Origin: Chryseobacterium viscerum
GTDB taxonomy: Bacteria; Bacteroidota; Bacteroidia; Flavobacteriales; Weeksellaceae
NCBI RefSeq assembly: GCF_025949665.1
Contig: NZ_JAPDFT010000001.1
Coordinates: 1 to 64,000, forward strand
Direction of reading: 5' to 3'
DNA length: 64,000 nucleotides
Positions 1 through 9,084 of the stretch are shown here, one piece after another (the first letter of the stretch is position 1; every line of letters starts with the position of its first letter). The position numbers and the translations under genes are program-made. The notes beneath the pieces are model-generated. The model was not told where the DNA came from and made no database searches. It saw nothing but the letters and a program-made list of their open reading frames with translations.

Positions 1-1
1 T

Positions 2-241
2 GCTAATCCAATTGATCAGACAGGTATTATGATTTATCCTAACCCGGTAAGCTCAATATTGTTTGTGAAAAATATCAGCAAGAGAGCTAAATATAAGATC
101 TACAATGCTGCCGGACAGGTAATTGCTGACGGTATCTTACTCAACAACCAAATCAACGTAAGCAGATTGATTAACGGTGTTTATGTAATCGATATCGATG
201 ATAACGGTAAAACTGTTCAAAAGAAATTTATCAAAGAATAG
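2..241 (+). CDS. T9SS type A sorting domain protein, C-terminal fragment
   Basis: The reading frame is already open at the left edge, so only the last 79 residues are present. They form a typical C-terminal sorting domain: an IYPNPV motif, then a short beta-rich stretch with YNAAGQV, a NGVYVI motif and a basic KKFIKE end. In Bacteroidota this domain sends a protein through the type IX secretion system and is cleaved at the cell surface. The cargo part lies outside the window, so its function cannot be told. A hairpin terminator follows the stop at once. Confidence 0.85.
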   Translation, partial: ANPIDQTGIMIYPNPVSSILFVKNISKRAKYKIYNAAGQVIADGILLNNQINVSRLINGVYVIDIDDNGKTVQKKFIKE

Positions 242-265
242 ATTAACTAAATTTCAAATACAAAA

Positions 266-300
266 AGCCCTCAAAAAATGAGGGCATTTTTATTTTTTTT
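266..300 (+). terminator. Rho-independent terminator
   Basis: Six-base stem GCCCTC / GAGGGC (267-272 with 280-285) followed by a T-rich tract to 300. It ends the T9SS gene and also separates it from the convergent coaE gene. Confidence 0.8.
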
Positions 301-329
301 ATTCGAGAAAATAATCTTTAAAAATATTT

Positions 330-959
330 CTATTCAATAGCAAAGATTACTTTTTCAGTTTGTTCTTTTAATTCTTCCAGATTGGTATTGTTGTAGATGA
401 TACAATCTGCCATTTTAATTTTATCCCTTTCAGGCATCTGCTTTTCCATGACAGCCTCTACCTCACGGTAGGTTTTGTTATCTCTATCCATTACTCTTTT
501 AGCCCTGATATTATCCTCAGCCGTTACCAAAAGAGATTTATAACATTGTCTGTTAAGTTTGAGTTCAAACAATAATGCGGTTTCTTTGAAAACCAGATAT
601 TTGCTTTGTTTCTTAACCCAATCCTCAAAATCAATTCGTACAGCCGGGTGTATGATTTCATTTAATTGCTGGAGCAGATCACTATTGTTGAAAACTTTAC
701 TGGCAACAAATTTTCTGTCATACAATCCATTTTCATCATAAGATTCTTCACCAAGAAGCTCCTTGATCTTTATTTTCAGATCTTCGCTCTCATTGACGAT
801 TGCCTTGGCTCTGTCATCGGAATAATAAACCGGAAAGCCGAATTCTTCTATAAAGCGGGCTACTGTAGTTTTTCCAGAGCCGATTCCGCCTGTTAAACCT
901 ATGATTTTGGGTGCTGGTTCCGGTTCAGTTTGCTGTGTTTCTGAATGTAATTCTTCCAT
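330..959 (-). CDS. coaE: Dephospho-CoA kinase
   Basis: Catalyses the last step of coenzyme A synthesis, ATP-dependent phosphorylation of dephospho-CoA, in the cytoplasm. The 209-residue protein carries a P-loop (GLTGGIGSGKTT, about residues 21-32), then the substrate-binding YYSDDRAK stretch and the family's lid region with VMDRD and a later MPERDK. Length fits the family (about 195-210); the first 18 residues before the P-loop are an acidic, probably unstructured extension. It is the last gene of a leftward run starting at ruvB, 9 bases after the metallo-hydrolase gene. Confidence 0.93.
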   Translation of the reverse strand: MEELHSETQQTEPEPAPKIIGLTGGIGSGKTTVARFIEEFGFPVYYSDDRAKAIVNESEDLKIKIKELLGEESYDENGLYDRKFVASKVFNNSDLLQQLNEIIHPAVRIDFEDWVKKQSKYLVFKETALLFELKLNRQCYKSLLVTAEDNIRAKRVMDRDNKTYREVEAVMEKQMPERDKIKMADCIIYNNTNLEELKEQTEKVIFAIE

Positions 960-968
960 GATTTAAAA

Positions 969-1835
969 TTAATATCCAAAAACATCATTAAAGCTAAACG
1001 TTTCATCAAGTCTTACCCCTTTGTCGGTCATTTTAAGACTTGCAAGCTCGTTATGGGCATCATGTTCAAAGAACAATAAATATTCGTTATCTACACACTG
1101 CTTAAGGAATTTTCCTTTTTCTTCCATTGTTAAAAGAGGTCTGGTATCATATCCCATCACATACACAGGGTTGATATGTCCTGCTGTAGGAATAAGATCT
1201 GCAGCAAAAACAACTGTTTTTTCCTGATATTGGATCACCGGAAGCATCTGTTTTTCTGTATGACCGTCTACAAAGATGACATCCATCTTCAGATCCGGAG
1301 CAAAACCATAGTTGCCGGTAGTAGGGAGCGGTAAAAAATTAAGCTGACCACTTTCCTGCATCGGCATAATGTTTTCTTTCAGGAAACTGGCTTTTTCCCT
1401 TGCATTTGGTTCTGTTGCCCATTGCCAGTGATTTTCATTAGTCCAGAAGTTGGCATTTTTGAAAGCAGGTCTGTATCCGGTTTTGTCATCATTCCATTCA
1501 ATAGCACCACCACAGTGGTCGAAGTGAAGGTGGGTAAGGAATACATCCGTAATATCTTCCTTTATAAAACCGTATTTCTTTAGATTTTTATCAAGAGTAT
1601 CATCTCCCCAAAGAGAATAGTGTCCGAAAAACTTATCATCCTGTTTGTTACCAAGACCGCAGTCTACCAGAATTAGTTTTTTTCCGTCTTCAATAAGCAG
1701 GGAACGTGTTCCCAGTTCGATTAGGTTTTTTTCGTCTGCCGGGTTTGTTTTTTCCCACAGACTCTTCGGGACGACTCCGAACATAGCACCGCCGTCCAGT
1801 TTAAATTTTCCACATTGTATTGGATATAACTTCAT
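969..1835 (-). CDS. Metallo-beta-lactamase-fold hydrolase
   Basis: A 288-residue cytoplasmic protein with the zinc-binding HxHxDH motif of the fold (HLHFDH, His102, His104, Asp106, His107), preceded by the VDCGLG strand. A later DGHTEK, an AADLIP segment and FEHD supply the other usual metal ligands. The layout resembles the quorum-quenching lactonase and general MBL-fold hydrolase group, but the substrate cannot be read from sequence. No signal peptide is seen. It lies between the PaiB-like gene (13 bases) and coaE (9 bases), so the three are probably cotranscribed. Confidence 0.85.
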   Translation of the reverse strand: MKLYPIQCGKFKLDGGAMFGVVPKSLWEKTNPADEKNLIELGTRSLLIEDGKKLILVDCGLGNKQDDKFFGHYSLWGDDTLDKNLKKYGFIKEDITDVFLTHLHFDHCGGAIEWNDDKTGYRPAFKNANFWTNENHWQWATEPNAREKASFLKENIMPMQESGQLNFLPLPTTGNYGFAPDLKMDVIFVDGHTEKQMLPVIQYQEKTVVFAADLIPTAGHINPVYVMGYDTRPLLTMEEKGKFLKQCVDNEYLLFFEHDAHNELASLKMTDKGVRLDETFSFNDVFGY

Positions 1836-1848
1836 ATGTATATTTTGA

Positions 1849-2460
1849 TTATTTTTTTATTGTATTCATTTTTTTCGCAATCTTTCTTGCGTTATCATCA
1901 GAACGCTCAAGATGGTTGATAATGCTATCATAATCAGCCTCTTTTCTGTTCTGAGAAAGTTTTTGCTTGATAAATATTTCGTTAGGAATTATTTTAATGC
2001 CAAAAGCCCCCTTCATTTCCTTTTCCACAAATTCTTTTCCCATATCCTTCACCATCATCGGACATTGCTGAAATTTTTCATATTTGGATGTCAATTTGTC
2101 CAGATGAGCATAAAGCTCGTCATGATTCATCAATTCAATCTTTCCGTAGATCTGCACTGCTTCATAATTCCAGGTGGAGACATTGATATGATCGTACCAG
2201 CTGCTGGATATGTAAGTGTGGGCTCCTAAAAAATCACAAAGAACTTCATCTCCGTTTTTTAAGGTTTTCGCCTGTGGATTAGCTCTCGAAATATGAGTTT
2301 CAATATAAGCATTTTCCGGATCATCTTCATTCAACATCATCATGGCATGAGTCGCCCGGATTTTGTCAACGGAAGAAATCAGTAAAGCAAATGAGTTTTC
2401 TTTAATGATCTCTCTCATCAAATTGTAATCTTCGCTTCTGTATAATTTTGGTATAAACAT
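1849..2460 (-). CDS. PaiB-like FMN-binding protein
   Basis: The 203-residue protein begins MFIPKLYR and carries ATHAMMMLNED and a HISRANPQ segment, followed by WYDH and TWNYEAV, the pattern of the PaiB / FMN-binding negative transcriptional regulator family (split-barrel flavin fold). In Bacillus, PaiB with PaiA affects sporulation and protease genes; in flavobacteria the role is not established, and many members may be flavin-dependent enzymes rather than regulators. It sits between ruvB (43 bases upstream) and the MBL hydrolase. Confidence 0.8.
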   Translation of the reverse strand: MFIPKLYRSEDYNLMREIIKENSFALLISSVDKIRATHAMMMLNEDDPENAYIETHISRANPQAKTLKNGDEVLCDFLGAHTYISSSWYDHINVSTWNYEAVQIYGKIELMNHDELYAHLDKLTSKYEKFQQCPMMVKDMGKEFVEKEMKGAFGIKIIPNEIFIKQKLSQNRKEADYDSIINHLERSDDNARKIAKKMNTIKK

Positions 2461-2503
2461 AAACTAATAAACTCTCATTAACCTTAAACTCAAAACTTTG
2501 AAC

Positions 2504-3526
2504 TTAGAACAGCTCTCCCGGATTTTTAGGTCTTGTAATATTTAAATGTTTGTAAGCTTTGTCAGTAACTTCTCTTCCTCTCGGAGTTCGGATAATAAAT
2601 CCTTCCTGGATCAAAAATGGCTCATAAACTTCTTCCAGCGTTTCAGGATTTTCAGCAATAGATGTGGCCAAAGCTGAAATACCAACCGGTTTTCCTTTGA
2701 AGTTTTCAATCATAACCCGCATGATCTTATTATCCATTTCATCCAACCCAAATTCATCCACATTAAGAGAGTTCAGTGCATATTTGGTAATATTGATCTC
2801 AATTTCACCATTCCCTTTGATCTCCGCGAAATCACGCACCCTTCTCAATAATGCATTGGCAATCCTTGGGGTTCCACGGCTTCTTCTTGCAATTTCTATC
2901 GCCGCATCTTCATAAATGACAACGCCCAGTACTCTTGCACTTCGCTGGATAATCATTGACAACAGTTCAATAGAATAATATTCCAGTCTGCTTTGAATCC
3001 CGAATCGGGCAAGCATGGGTTTAGTAAGCATTCCGCTTCTGGTAGTTGCTCCTACTAAGGTAAAAGGATTCAGTCCGATCTGTACACTTCTGGCATTAGG
3101 ACCAGTCTCCAGCATGATGTCAATCTTATAATCTTCCATTGCAGAATACAAATATTCTTCTACAACAGGAGAAAGACGGTGGATTTCATCAATGAAAAGA
3201 ACATCATTTTCTTCCAGATTGGTCAACAAACCGGCTAAACTTCCGGGTTTGTCCAATACAGGACCGGAAGTAATCTTACAGTTGACACCTAGTTCATTGG
3301 CAATAATATTGGCTAAAGTAGTTTTTCCAAGCCCTGGCGGACCATGCAATAAAACATGATCTAATGCTCCGCCACGTCTTTTCGCAGCGGTAACAAAAAC
3401 TTCAAGGTTCTCCAGCGTTTTTCTCTGCCCCGCAAAATCTTTAAAGCTCTGGGGACGGATCTGTTCTTCCTGCATCAGCTCCTCGCGTGAGTAGTTTTCC
3501 TTATCTGGATGTAAAAAATCTGGCAT
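2504..3526 (-). CDS. ruvB: Holliday junction branch migration ATPase RuvB
   Basis: Motor subunit of the RuvABC resolvasome, which drives branch migration of Holliday junctions during recombination repair. The 340-residue protein has the AAA+ Walker [10 protein letters not shown] (62-70), Walker B FIDEIH (111-116), sensor 1 GATTRSG, and a C-terminal winged helix with RTPRGR that binds DNA. Length matches the family. It is the first gene of the leftward run ruvB-PaiB-MBL-coaE, with a -7 promoter box about 20 bases before the start codon. RuvA and RuvC are not in this window. Confidence 0.96.
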   Translation of the reverse strand: MPDFLHPDKENYSREELMQEEQIRPQSFKDFAGQRKTLENLEVFVTAAKRRGGALDHVLLHGPPGLGKTTLANIIANELGVNCKITSGPVLDKPGSLAGLLTNLEENDVLFIDEIHRLSPVVEEYLYSAMEDYKIDIMLETGPNARSVQIGLNPFTLVGATTRSGMLTKPMLARFGIQSRLEYYSIELLSMIIQRSARVLGVVIYEDAAIEIARRSRGTPRIANALLRRVRDFAEIKGNGEIEINITKYALNSLNVDEFGLDEMDNKIMRVMIENFKGKPVGISALATSIAENPETLEEVYEPFLIQEGFIIRTPRGREVTDKAYKHLNITRPKNPGELF

Positions 3527-3545
3527 TAATTCATTTCATTTACCT

Positions 3546-3553
3546 CAAAGATA
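3546..3553 (-). promoter_or_regulatory. Probable ruvB promoter -7 box
   Basis: TATCTTTG on the minus strand, matching the Bacteroidota TAnnTTTG consensus, 20 bases before the ruvB start. A second possible box, TAAATTTG, lies just upstream. No good -33 TTG is seen. The rest of the 259-base gap to hutI holds nothing recognisable. Confidence 0.5.
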
Positions 3554-3785
3554 GCAAATTTAGACTAAGGTTGAAGGGCAGATTGAGAAAAGGTTAAGAT
3601 TGACACAGAGTTTATGCTAAGGTTAAAAATGAGAACAGCTAAGATTTAAATAATTGGGATATTTTAAGTATTTTTGAGAGGAGAAATTATTGATAAAAAT
3701 TATTAAAATTTTGATTGTTTAGAAGGTAGGTGTTGATGATAAATAAATCAGCCTCAATCTAAACATTAGCATTAACTTTAAACTA

Positions 3786-5009
3786 ATGAAATTAATAGGA
3801 CCATTTAAGCAGGTGGTAACGCTTGCTAACCTACCATTAAGAGGAAAACTTTCCGATGAACAGCTGGAAATTATTGTGGACGGAGGAATTGTAGTAGATC
3901 AGAATACCATTCAGAAAGTTGGAAATTTTGAAACATTAAAAGCAGAAAATCCTACTATAGAAATTGAATCTATCGAAGGAGAGCAGATTGTTCTTCCTGC
4001 CTTTGTAGATTCACATACCCATATTTGTTTCGGAGGAAACCGCGCCAATGATTTTGCCATGCGTAATGCAGGGAAAACTTATCTGGAAATCGCTGAAAGT
4101 GGTGGGGGTATCTGGAGCTCAGTACAACATACACGAAATGCTTCTGAAGAAGAATTATTGAAAACTTTAGGAGAAAGAATCAATTTTTTGATTGATTTAG
4201 GAATTACAACCATTGAAGTGAAGAGTGGCTACGGTCTGGATGTGGAAAATGAGCTGAAAATGCTTAGAATTATTAAAAAAGCACAAGACTTAACTAAGGC
4301 TGCTTTGGTTCCTACCTGTTTGTCGGCACATTTAAAACCCAGAGACTTTGAAGGAAGCAATCCTGAATATCTTAATTATATCATTACTGAAATTTTACCC
4401 AAAGTAAAAGAGGAAGGACTGGCAAATAGAGTAGATATTTTTATTGAAAAGTCTGCCTTCCAACCTGAAGAAAGTAAAGAATTCTTACTTAAAGCAAAAG
4501 CATTAGGTTTTGAAATTACGGTTCATGCAGATCAATTTACGCCAGGAAGCTCAAGAATTGCGGTAGAGGTGGGTGCTAAATCTGCAGACCACTTAGAAGC
4601 AACAATTGATGAGGATATCGAGTTTTTGGCTAAATCAGATACTGTAGCAACAGCTCTTCCTGGAGCAAGTTTAGGGCTCGGTGAGACATTTACTCCGGCA
4701 AGAAAATTATTAGATGCAGGAGCTATTGTAGCTATTGCAAGTGATTGGAATCCGGGATCGGCCCCAATGGGAAATTTAATCACCCAGGCTTCTATCTTAG
4801 CTGCTTTCCAGAAATTAACCACTGCTGAAGTGTTGGCTGGAATGACTTTCCGTGCAGCTTATGCTCTTAATCTAGAGGATAGAGGGCAATTGGAAGCAGG
4901 GAAAAAAGCAGATTTTGTGACCTTCAAAACCAATAATTTCCAGAATGTACTTTATAATCAGGGAAGTTTAAAAGCTGAACTTGTTTATATTGATGGGAAT
5001 AAAAAATAA
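3786..5009 (+). CDS. hutI: Imidazolonepropionase
   Basis: Third step of histidine degradation: hydrolyses 4-imidazolone-5-propanoate to N-formimidoyl-glutamate. The 407-residue amidohydrolase shows the metal-binding VDSHTH motif (His77, His79), ICFGGNRA after it, a VHADQ segment with a further His ligand, and ASDWNPGS with the metal Asp near residue 320. Length matches the family (about 405-415). HutG, the next enzyme, follows after 87 bases. Histidase (hutH) and urocanase (hutU) are not here, so the pathway is split on the chromosome. Confidence 0.95.
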   Translation: MKLIGPFKQVVTLANLPLRGKLSDEQLEIIVDGGIVVDQNTIQKVGNFETLKAENPTIEIESIEGEQIVLPAFVDSHTHICFGGNRANDFAMRNAGKTYLEIAESGGGIWSSVQHTRNASEEELLKTLGERINFLIDLGITTIEVKSGYGLDVENELKMLRIIKKAQDLTKAALVPTCLSAHLKPRDFEGSNPEYLNYIITEILPKVKEEGLANRVDIFIEKSAFQPEESKEFLLKAKALGFEITVHADQFTPGSSRIAVEVGAKSADHLEATIDEDIEFLAKSDTVATALPGASLGLGETFTPARKLLDAGAIVAIASDWNPGSAPMGNLITQASILAAFQKLTTAEVLAGMTFRAAYALNLEDRGQLEAGKKADFVTFKTNNFQNVLYNQGSLKAELVYIDGNKK

Positions 5010-5034
5010 AATTATAAATTAACCATACTTTGTT

Positions 5035-5070
5035 ATTCAATGAGTGGTCTTCTATGTCAGCTCATTGAAT
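5035..5070. repeat. Inverted repeat between hutI and hutG
   Basis: Perfect 10-base arms ATTCAATGAG (5035-5044) and CTCATTGAAT (5061-5070) around a 16-base loop. There is no T tract, so it is not a classical terminator; it could be a regulator site or an mRNA stability hairpin. Confidence 0.6.
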
Positions 5071-5096
5071 ACATGCAATAGGCAAATGACTGAATA

Positions 5097-6017
5097 ATGA
5101 GTAATATTTGGCAAGGCAGATTGGACGGAGAAGAACTTCTCCATCACAGAATATTTCAAAGGATAAGAGAAGAACGCAATTACGATAATATCGCAACAGA
5201 TGACTTTGTACTGCATGGTTTTGCTGTAGATGAAGGAGTAAGGCGAAATAAAGGCCGCCAGGGAGCTAAGGATGCTCCTGACGTGATCAGAAAAAATATG
5301 TCTAATTTCCCAGTGATTCTTCCTGATTTTTCAATGCTTGACTTTGGGAATATTACCTGTGACGATGGTAATCTGGAAAATACCCAGAACAATCTTGCCA
5401 AAAATGTTTCAAAAGTACTTCTAAAAGGTGGGAAATCCCTTGTCTTAGGCGGTGGCCATGAAGTTACTTATGCCCATTATTTAGGAGTTAAAACAGCTTT
5501 TCCGGAGCAAAAAATAGGAATTATTAATCTTGATGCCCATTTTGATAACAGACAGCCTGAAAAAGGAGTAGGAGCGAGTTCAGGTACCGGGTTCTGGCAG
5601 ATTGCCCAGGAAGGACCTATCAATTCTCTGCATATCGGAATTCAGAGAAACTCCAATACACTGAAGCTTTTTGATACCGCTCATCAGTACGGAATGAAAT
5701 ATATTCTGGCAGATGAACTGTTTTTTGAAAACCTTCCATCTATCTATCAGCGTATTGATGAATTATTGGATACTGTAGATTATGCCTATCTTACGATTTG
5801 TATGGACGTCTTTAATGCATCAGTTGCTCCCGGAGTTTCCGCTGCAGCGTACAACGGAATCTTCGCAGATCCTGCCTTTATGCATTTTTACAGACATATC
5901 TTAAAAAATAAAAAACTGGTTGCAATGGATGTGGCGGAAGTTAATCCTTCTTTTGATATCCAGGACCGAACAGCAAGACTGGCAGCATGTCTTGTGAATG
6001 AATGGCTAATGATTTAA
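5097..6017 (+). CDS. hutG: Formimidoylglutamase (arginase family)
   Basis: Hydrolyses N-formimidoyl-L-glutamate to glutamate and formamide, ending this branch of histidine degradation. The 306-residue protein has the ureohydrolase manganese motifs GGGHE (His121) and NLDAHFD (Asp146, His148, Asp150), and an APGVSA segment typical of HutG. The usual third motif DxD appears here as Cys234-Met-Asp236, so the first Asp of that pair is Cys in this protein. The directly preceding hutI supports the assignment strongly over arginase or agmatinase. The start ATG lies 87 bases after the hutI stop. Confidence 0.9.
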   Translation: MSNIWQGRLDGEELLHHRIFQRIREERNYDNIATDDFVLHGFAVDEGVRRNKGRQGAKDAPDVIRKNMSNFPVILPDFSMLDFGNITCDDGNLENTQNNLAKNVSKVLLKGGKSLVLGGGHEVTYAHYLGVKTAFPEQKIGIINLDAHFDNRQPEKGVGASSGTGFWQIAQEGPINSLHIGIQRNSNTLKLFDTAHQYGMKYILADELFFENLPSIYQRIDELLDTVDYAYLTICMDVFNASVAPGVSAAAYNGIFADPAFMHFYRHILKNKKLVAMDVAEVNPSFDIQDRTARLAACLVNEWLMI

Positions 6018-6154
6018 GATAAAGTTATATTCTTCCGATAGAGAAAATCATTATTTTATTAACCCTTAAGGAATGGAATTTGCTAATTTCACCGTGCTTT
6101 TAAAATAAGAGCGCTCATAAATTCATTAGCTGAATTTAAAACAGAATTTATATT

Positions 6155-7447
6155 ATGGAACAATTAATTGAAAGCAAGCTTATTAAAGCAGATAAAGCGT
6201 TTTCAGTGTGGAGAAAAGTGCCGTTTGAGGAAAGGCAGAAGTTAATTGCAAAAGCAGCAGAAATTTTAAAGAATAATTCGGAGAAATTTGGTAGAATAAT
6301 TACAACAGAAATGAATAAACCCATTTCAGAATCAATAGCTGAAGTGGAAAAGTGTGCTTTAATGATGAATTATTATGCCGCTGCAGATAATATTTTAAAA
6401 CCTGAAAAAGTAGAATCTGAATTTGCTTATTCCGAAGTTCATTATGCTCCAAAAGGAGTGATTTTAGGAGTAATGCCATGGAATTTTCCTTTTTGGCAGG
6501 TATTGCGATTTGCTACTCCTGCAATTTTAGCTGGAAATACAGTTGTTTTGAAGCATGCTTCAATTTGTTTCGGAAGTGGAAATGCTATCGTAGATGTTCT
6601 TCTTGAAGCAGGTTTCCCTGAAGGTGTTTTCCAGAATCTTGAAGTAGGGCATAAAGCGGTAAAGGAGATTCTTGAACATGACGCTGTAAAAGGAGTAAGC
6701 CTTACAGGCAGTGGAAAAGCCGGAGGTGAAGTAGCTTCAATTGCTGGTTTAAATATCAAAAAATCTTTGCTTGAATTAGGCGGAAGTGATGCATTTATCA
6801 TTTTTGATGATGCCAATCTGGAGGAAGCTGCAAAAGCTGGAGTAAAATCCAGACTTCAAAACTGTGGGCAAACTTGTACAGCCGCAAAAAGATTTATTAT
6901 TGACGAGAAGATCGAAAATGAATTTCTTCCTATATTCATTGAAGAATATAAAAAATATGAAATTGGAGATCCCTTAGATAAAGAAACCAAATTAGCGGGA
7001 ATGGCAAGGCCTGACCTGGCTGACGAGTTGGAAGCTCAATTCAACAGGGCATTGGAAAATGGTGCGGAAATTATTATTCCTCTGGAAAGAGTTTCGGATA
7101 ATGAATTTAAGCCAGGCTTAATCAGAGTTCAGGAAGGAAACCCAATTTTAAAAGAAGAACTTTTCGGTCCTCTTGGTATGATTATGATTGCAAAAAATGA
7201 TGAAGAAGCCCTGCAAATGGCTAATGATATACCTTTTGGACTTTCCAATTCTGTATGGACTAAAAATAAAGACCGTCAGTTATTCTTCATTGAGAACCTT
7301 GAATCCGGAACCGTTAATATCAACAGAATGACAAGTTCTGATCCACGTTTTCCATTTGGAGGATCAAAGGCTTCAGGTTACGGAACAGAACTATCTCTAT
7401 TAGCTTTAAAAGAATTTGTTACAGCTAAGACTGTTGTAGGTAATTAA
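6155..7447 (+). CDS. Aldehyde dehydrogenase, succinate-semialdehyde type
   Basis: NAD(P)-dependent oxidation of an aldehyde to the acid. The 430-residue protein has the cofactor motif SLTGSGKAG (about 182-190), the general base Glu207 in LLELGG, and the catalytic Cys241 in NCGQTC. MPWNFPFWQ near residue 107 and the short length (about 430-460) place it in the group annotated as succinate-semialdehyde dehydrogenase in flavobacteria; the true substrate is inferred, not shown. It follows hutG by 137 bases and ends at a strong bidirectional hairpin. Confidence 0.85.
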   Translation: MEQLIESKLIKADKAFSVWRKVPFEERQKLIAKAAEILKNNSEKFGRIITTEMNKPISESIAEVEKCALMMNYYAAADNILKPEKVESEFAYSEVHYAPKGVILGVMPWNFPFWQVLRFATPAILAGNTVVLKHASICFGSGNAIVDVLLEAGFPEGVFQNLEVGHKAVKEILEHDAVKGVSLTGSGKAGGEVASIAGLNIKKSLLELGGSDAFIIFDDANLEEAAKAGVKSRLQNCGQTCTAAKRFIIDEKIENEFLPIFIEEYKKYEIGDPLDKETKLAGMARPDLADELEAQFNRALENGAEIIIPLERVSDNEFKPGLIRVQEGNPILKEELFGPLGMIMIAKNDEEALQMANDIPFGLSNSVWTKNKDRQLFFIENLESGTVNINRMTSSDPRFPFGGSKASGYGTELSLLALKEFVTAKTVVGN

Positions 7448-7510
7448 GATTTGTATAATGTACAATGTAAAAAGTACAATGTATTGATGATATCAATTTA
7501 TCATTATGTA

Positions 7511-7550
7511 AACAAAAATTCCAGGAAATTAATTTCCTGGAATTTTTGTT
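7511..7550. terminator. Bidirectional terminator between aldehyde dehydrogenase and pyk
   Basis: Perfect 20-base inverted repeat centred between 7530 and 7531, with core CCAGGAAATT / AATTTCCTGG flanked by A-run and T-run arms, so it works in both directions for the two convergent genes. Confidence 0.85.
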
Positions 7551-7578
7551 TTCTTATATGCTTTTACAAAAAGTAATT

Positions 7579-7641
7579 TTGCTTATTGCTTATTGCTTAT
7601 TGCTTATTGCTTATTGCTTATTGCTTATTGCTTATTGCTTA
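7579..7641. repeat. Nine-copy heptamer tandem repeat
   Basis: Nine perfect copies of TTGCTTA in a row (63 bases). The last TTA, read on the minus strand, is the TAA stop codon of pyk. Such short perfect arrays usually change copy number by slippage; here any change lies downstream of the stop and would not alter the protein. Confidence 0.95.
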
Positions 7642-9084
7642 TACTGTCGTCAATCTCAGTGTATTCGTTTTTCCTCCTTCGTATGATGGAGTAGCATTGA
7701 TGTTGATTACGAAATCTCCGGTTTCGATATAACCATAGTTATGCGTTAACATATTTACCTGGATAATCGTTTCATCAGTAGATTTCTTCATATCATAATA
7801 ATAGGCGTGAACACCCCAAAGAAGGTTCAGCATCGTAATAACTCTTTTGTTACCACTGTATACAATGATATGAGAATTTGGTCTGTGTGCTGCAAGCTGG
7901 AAAGCCGTATACCCAGAATGAGTAAGTGTTACAATAGCAGAAACGTTTGTTGTTTTAGCAATTCTTACTGCTGCAAGGCACACCCTGTTGGTAATGAATC
8001 TTTCATCAATACAGTTATAATCTTTCTCGATAGGCTCATTTTTGTGTTGGTAAAAATGAGTCGTTTCAATATTCTTTACAATTTTAGCCATGTTTTCCAC
8101 AACCTGTACCGGATATCTACCTACAGAAGTTTCTCCGGAAAGCATTACCGCATCAGCTCCGTCCAATACAGAGTTGGCCACGTCATTTACTTCAGCTCTT
8201 GTTGGTGTTAAGCTGTTGATCATTGTTTCCATCATCTGAGTAGCAATGATTACTGGTTTAGAATAGAATCTTGCTTTTTCTACCAGATTTTTCTGGATGG
8301 CAGGAACTTCTTCCATTGGAACTTCTACTCCAAGGTCTCCACGGGCAACCATTAATCCATCACATTCAAGAAGGATTTCTTCAATATTTTTAACGCCTTC
8401 AGGCTTTTCAATCTTCGCAATAATCGGAGTCTTGAATTTACCGTTTGGATGGTTTGCAATTAATTCTTTTAGGTCAATGATGTCCTGTGCATGACGAACA
8501 AATGATAAGGCAATCCAGTCAACTTCCATGTCAAGCATGAAATTAGCATCCTGAATATCCTTTTCTGTCAAAGCAGGAAGAGAAACATTTGTATTAGGTA
8601 GATTAACTCCTTTTTTAGAACTTAACGGACCTCCTTGAATGGTTTTCGCTTTTACAGTATCTTTTTCATTGGTTTCGATAACCTCCAGCATTAGCTTCCC
8701 ATCATCAATAAGGATTCTTTCTCCTACTTTTACGTCTTGTGGAAACTGTTGATAAGTCATGTACACCTTAGTGGAATCTCCCTCCATCTTTTCGTTGGTG
8801 AAGGTAAGAATATCACCTGGGTTCAGGTAAGATCCCTCTTTTACAACTCCTACTCTCAGCTTAGGGCCCTGAAGATCTCCCAGGATTCCCACTGAATAAC
8901 CATACTCGCTGTTGAGCTCTCTAATTATTTCAATATTTTTTCGAACTAAGTCGTAATCTGCATGGGAAAAATTTATTCTGAAAATATCAACACCCGCTTT
9001 CATTAAATCTAACATTACCTCCTTCGATGATGAAGCAGGTCCTAGTGTTGCGATAATTTTTGTCTTCTTTAAATACTTATTCAT
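7639..9084 (-). CDS. pyk: Pyruvate kinase
   Basis: Final step of glycolysis, phosphoenolpyruvate plus ADP to pyruvate plus ATP. The 481-residue protein starts with KTKIIATLGPAS, has the active-site lysine segment IIAKIEKPEG, the MVARGDLGVEVP metal- and substrate-binding signature and ATQMMETM, and a C-terminal allosteric-type domain. Length fits the family. It is the last gene of the leftward acpP operon, overlapping the preceding gene by 8 bases, and its stop codon is made by a heptamer repeat. Confidence 0.96.
   Translation of the reverse strand: MNKYLKKTKIIATLGPASSSKEVMLDLMKAGVDIFRINFSHADYDLVRKNIEIIRELNSEYGYSVGILGDLQGPKLRVGVVKEGSYLNPGDILTFTNEKMEGDSTKVYMTYQQFPQDVKVGERILIDDGKLMLEVIETNEKDTVKAKTIQGGPLSSKKGVNLPNTNVSLPALTEKDIQDANFMLDMEVDWIALSFVRHAQDIIDLKELIANHPNGKFKTPIIAKIEKPEGVKNIEEILLECDGLMVARGDLGVEVPMEEVPAIQKNLVEKARFYSKPVIIATQMMETMINSLTPTRAEVNDVANSVLDGADAVMLSGETSVGRYPVQVVENMAKIVKNIETTHFYQHKNEPIEKDYNCIDERFITNRVCLAAVRIAKTTNVSAIVTLTHSGYTAFQLAAHRPNSHIIVYSGNKRVITMLNLLWGVHAYYYDMKKSTDETIIQVNMLTHNYGYIETGDFVININATPSYEGGKTNTLRLTTV

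Noticed and set aside
7579..7641. Tandem array as a CRISPR or an integration site
   Set aside because: Units are 7 bases without spacers, so this is a simple tandem repeat.
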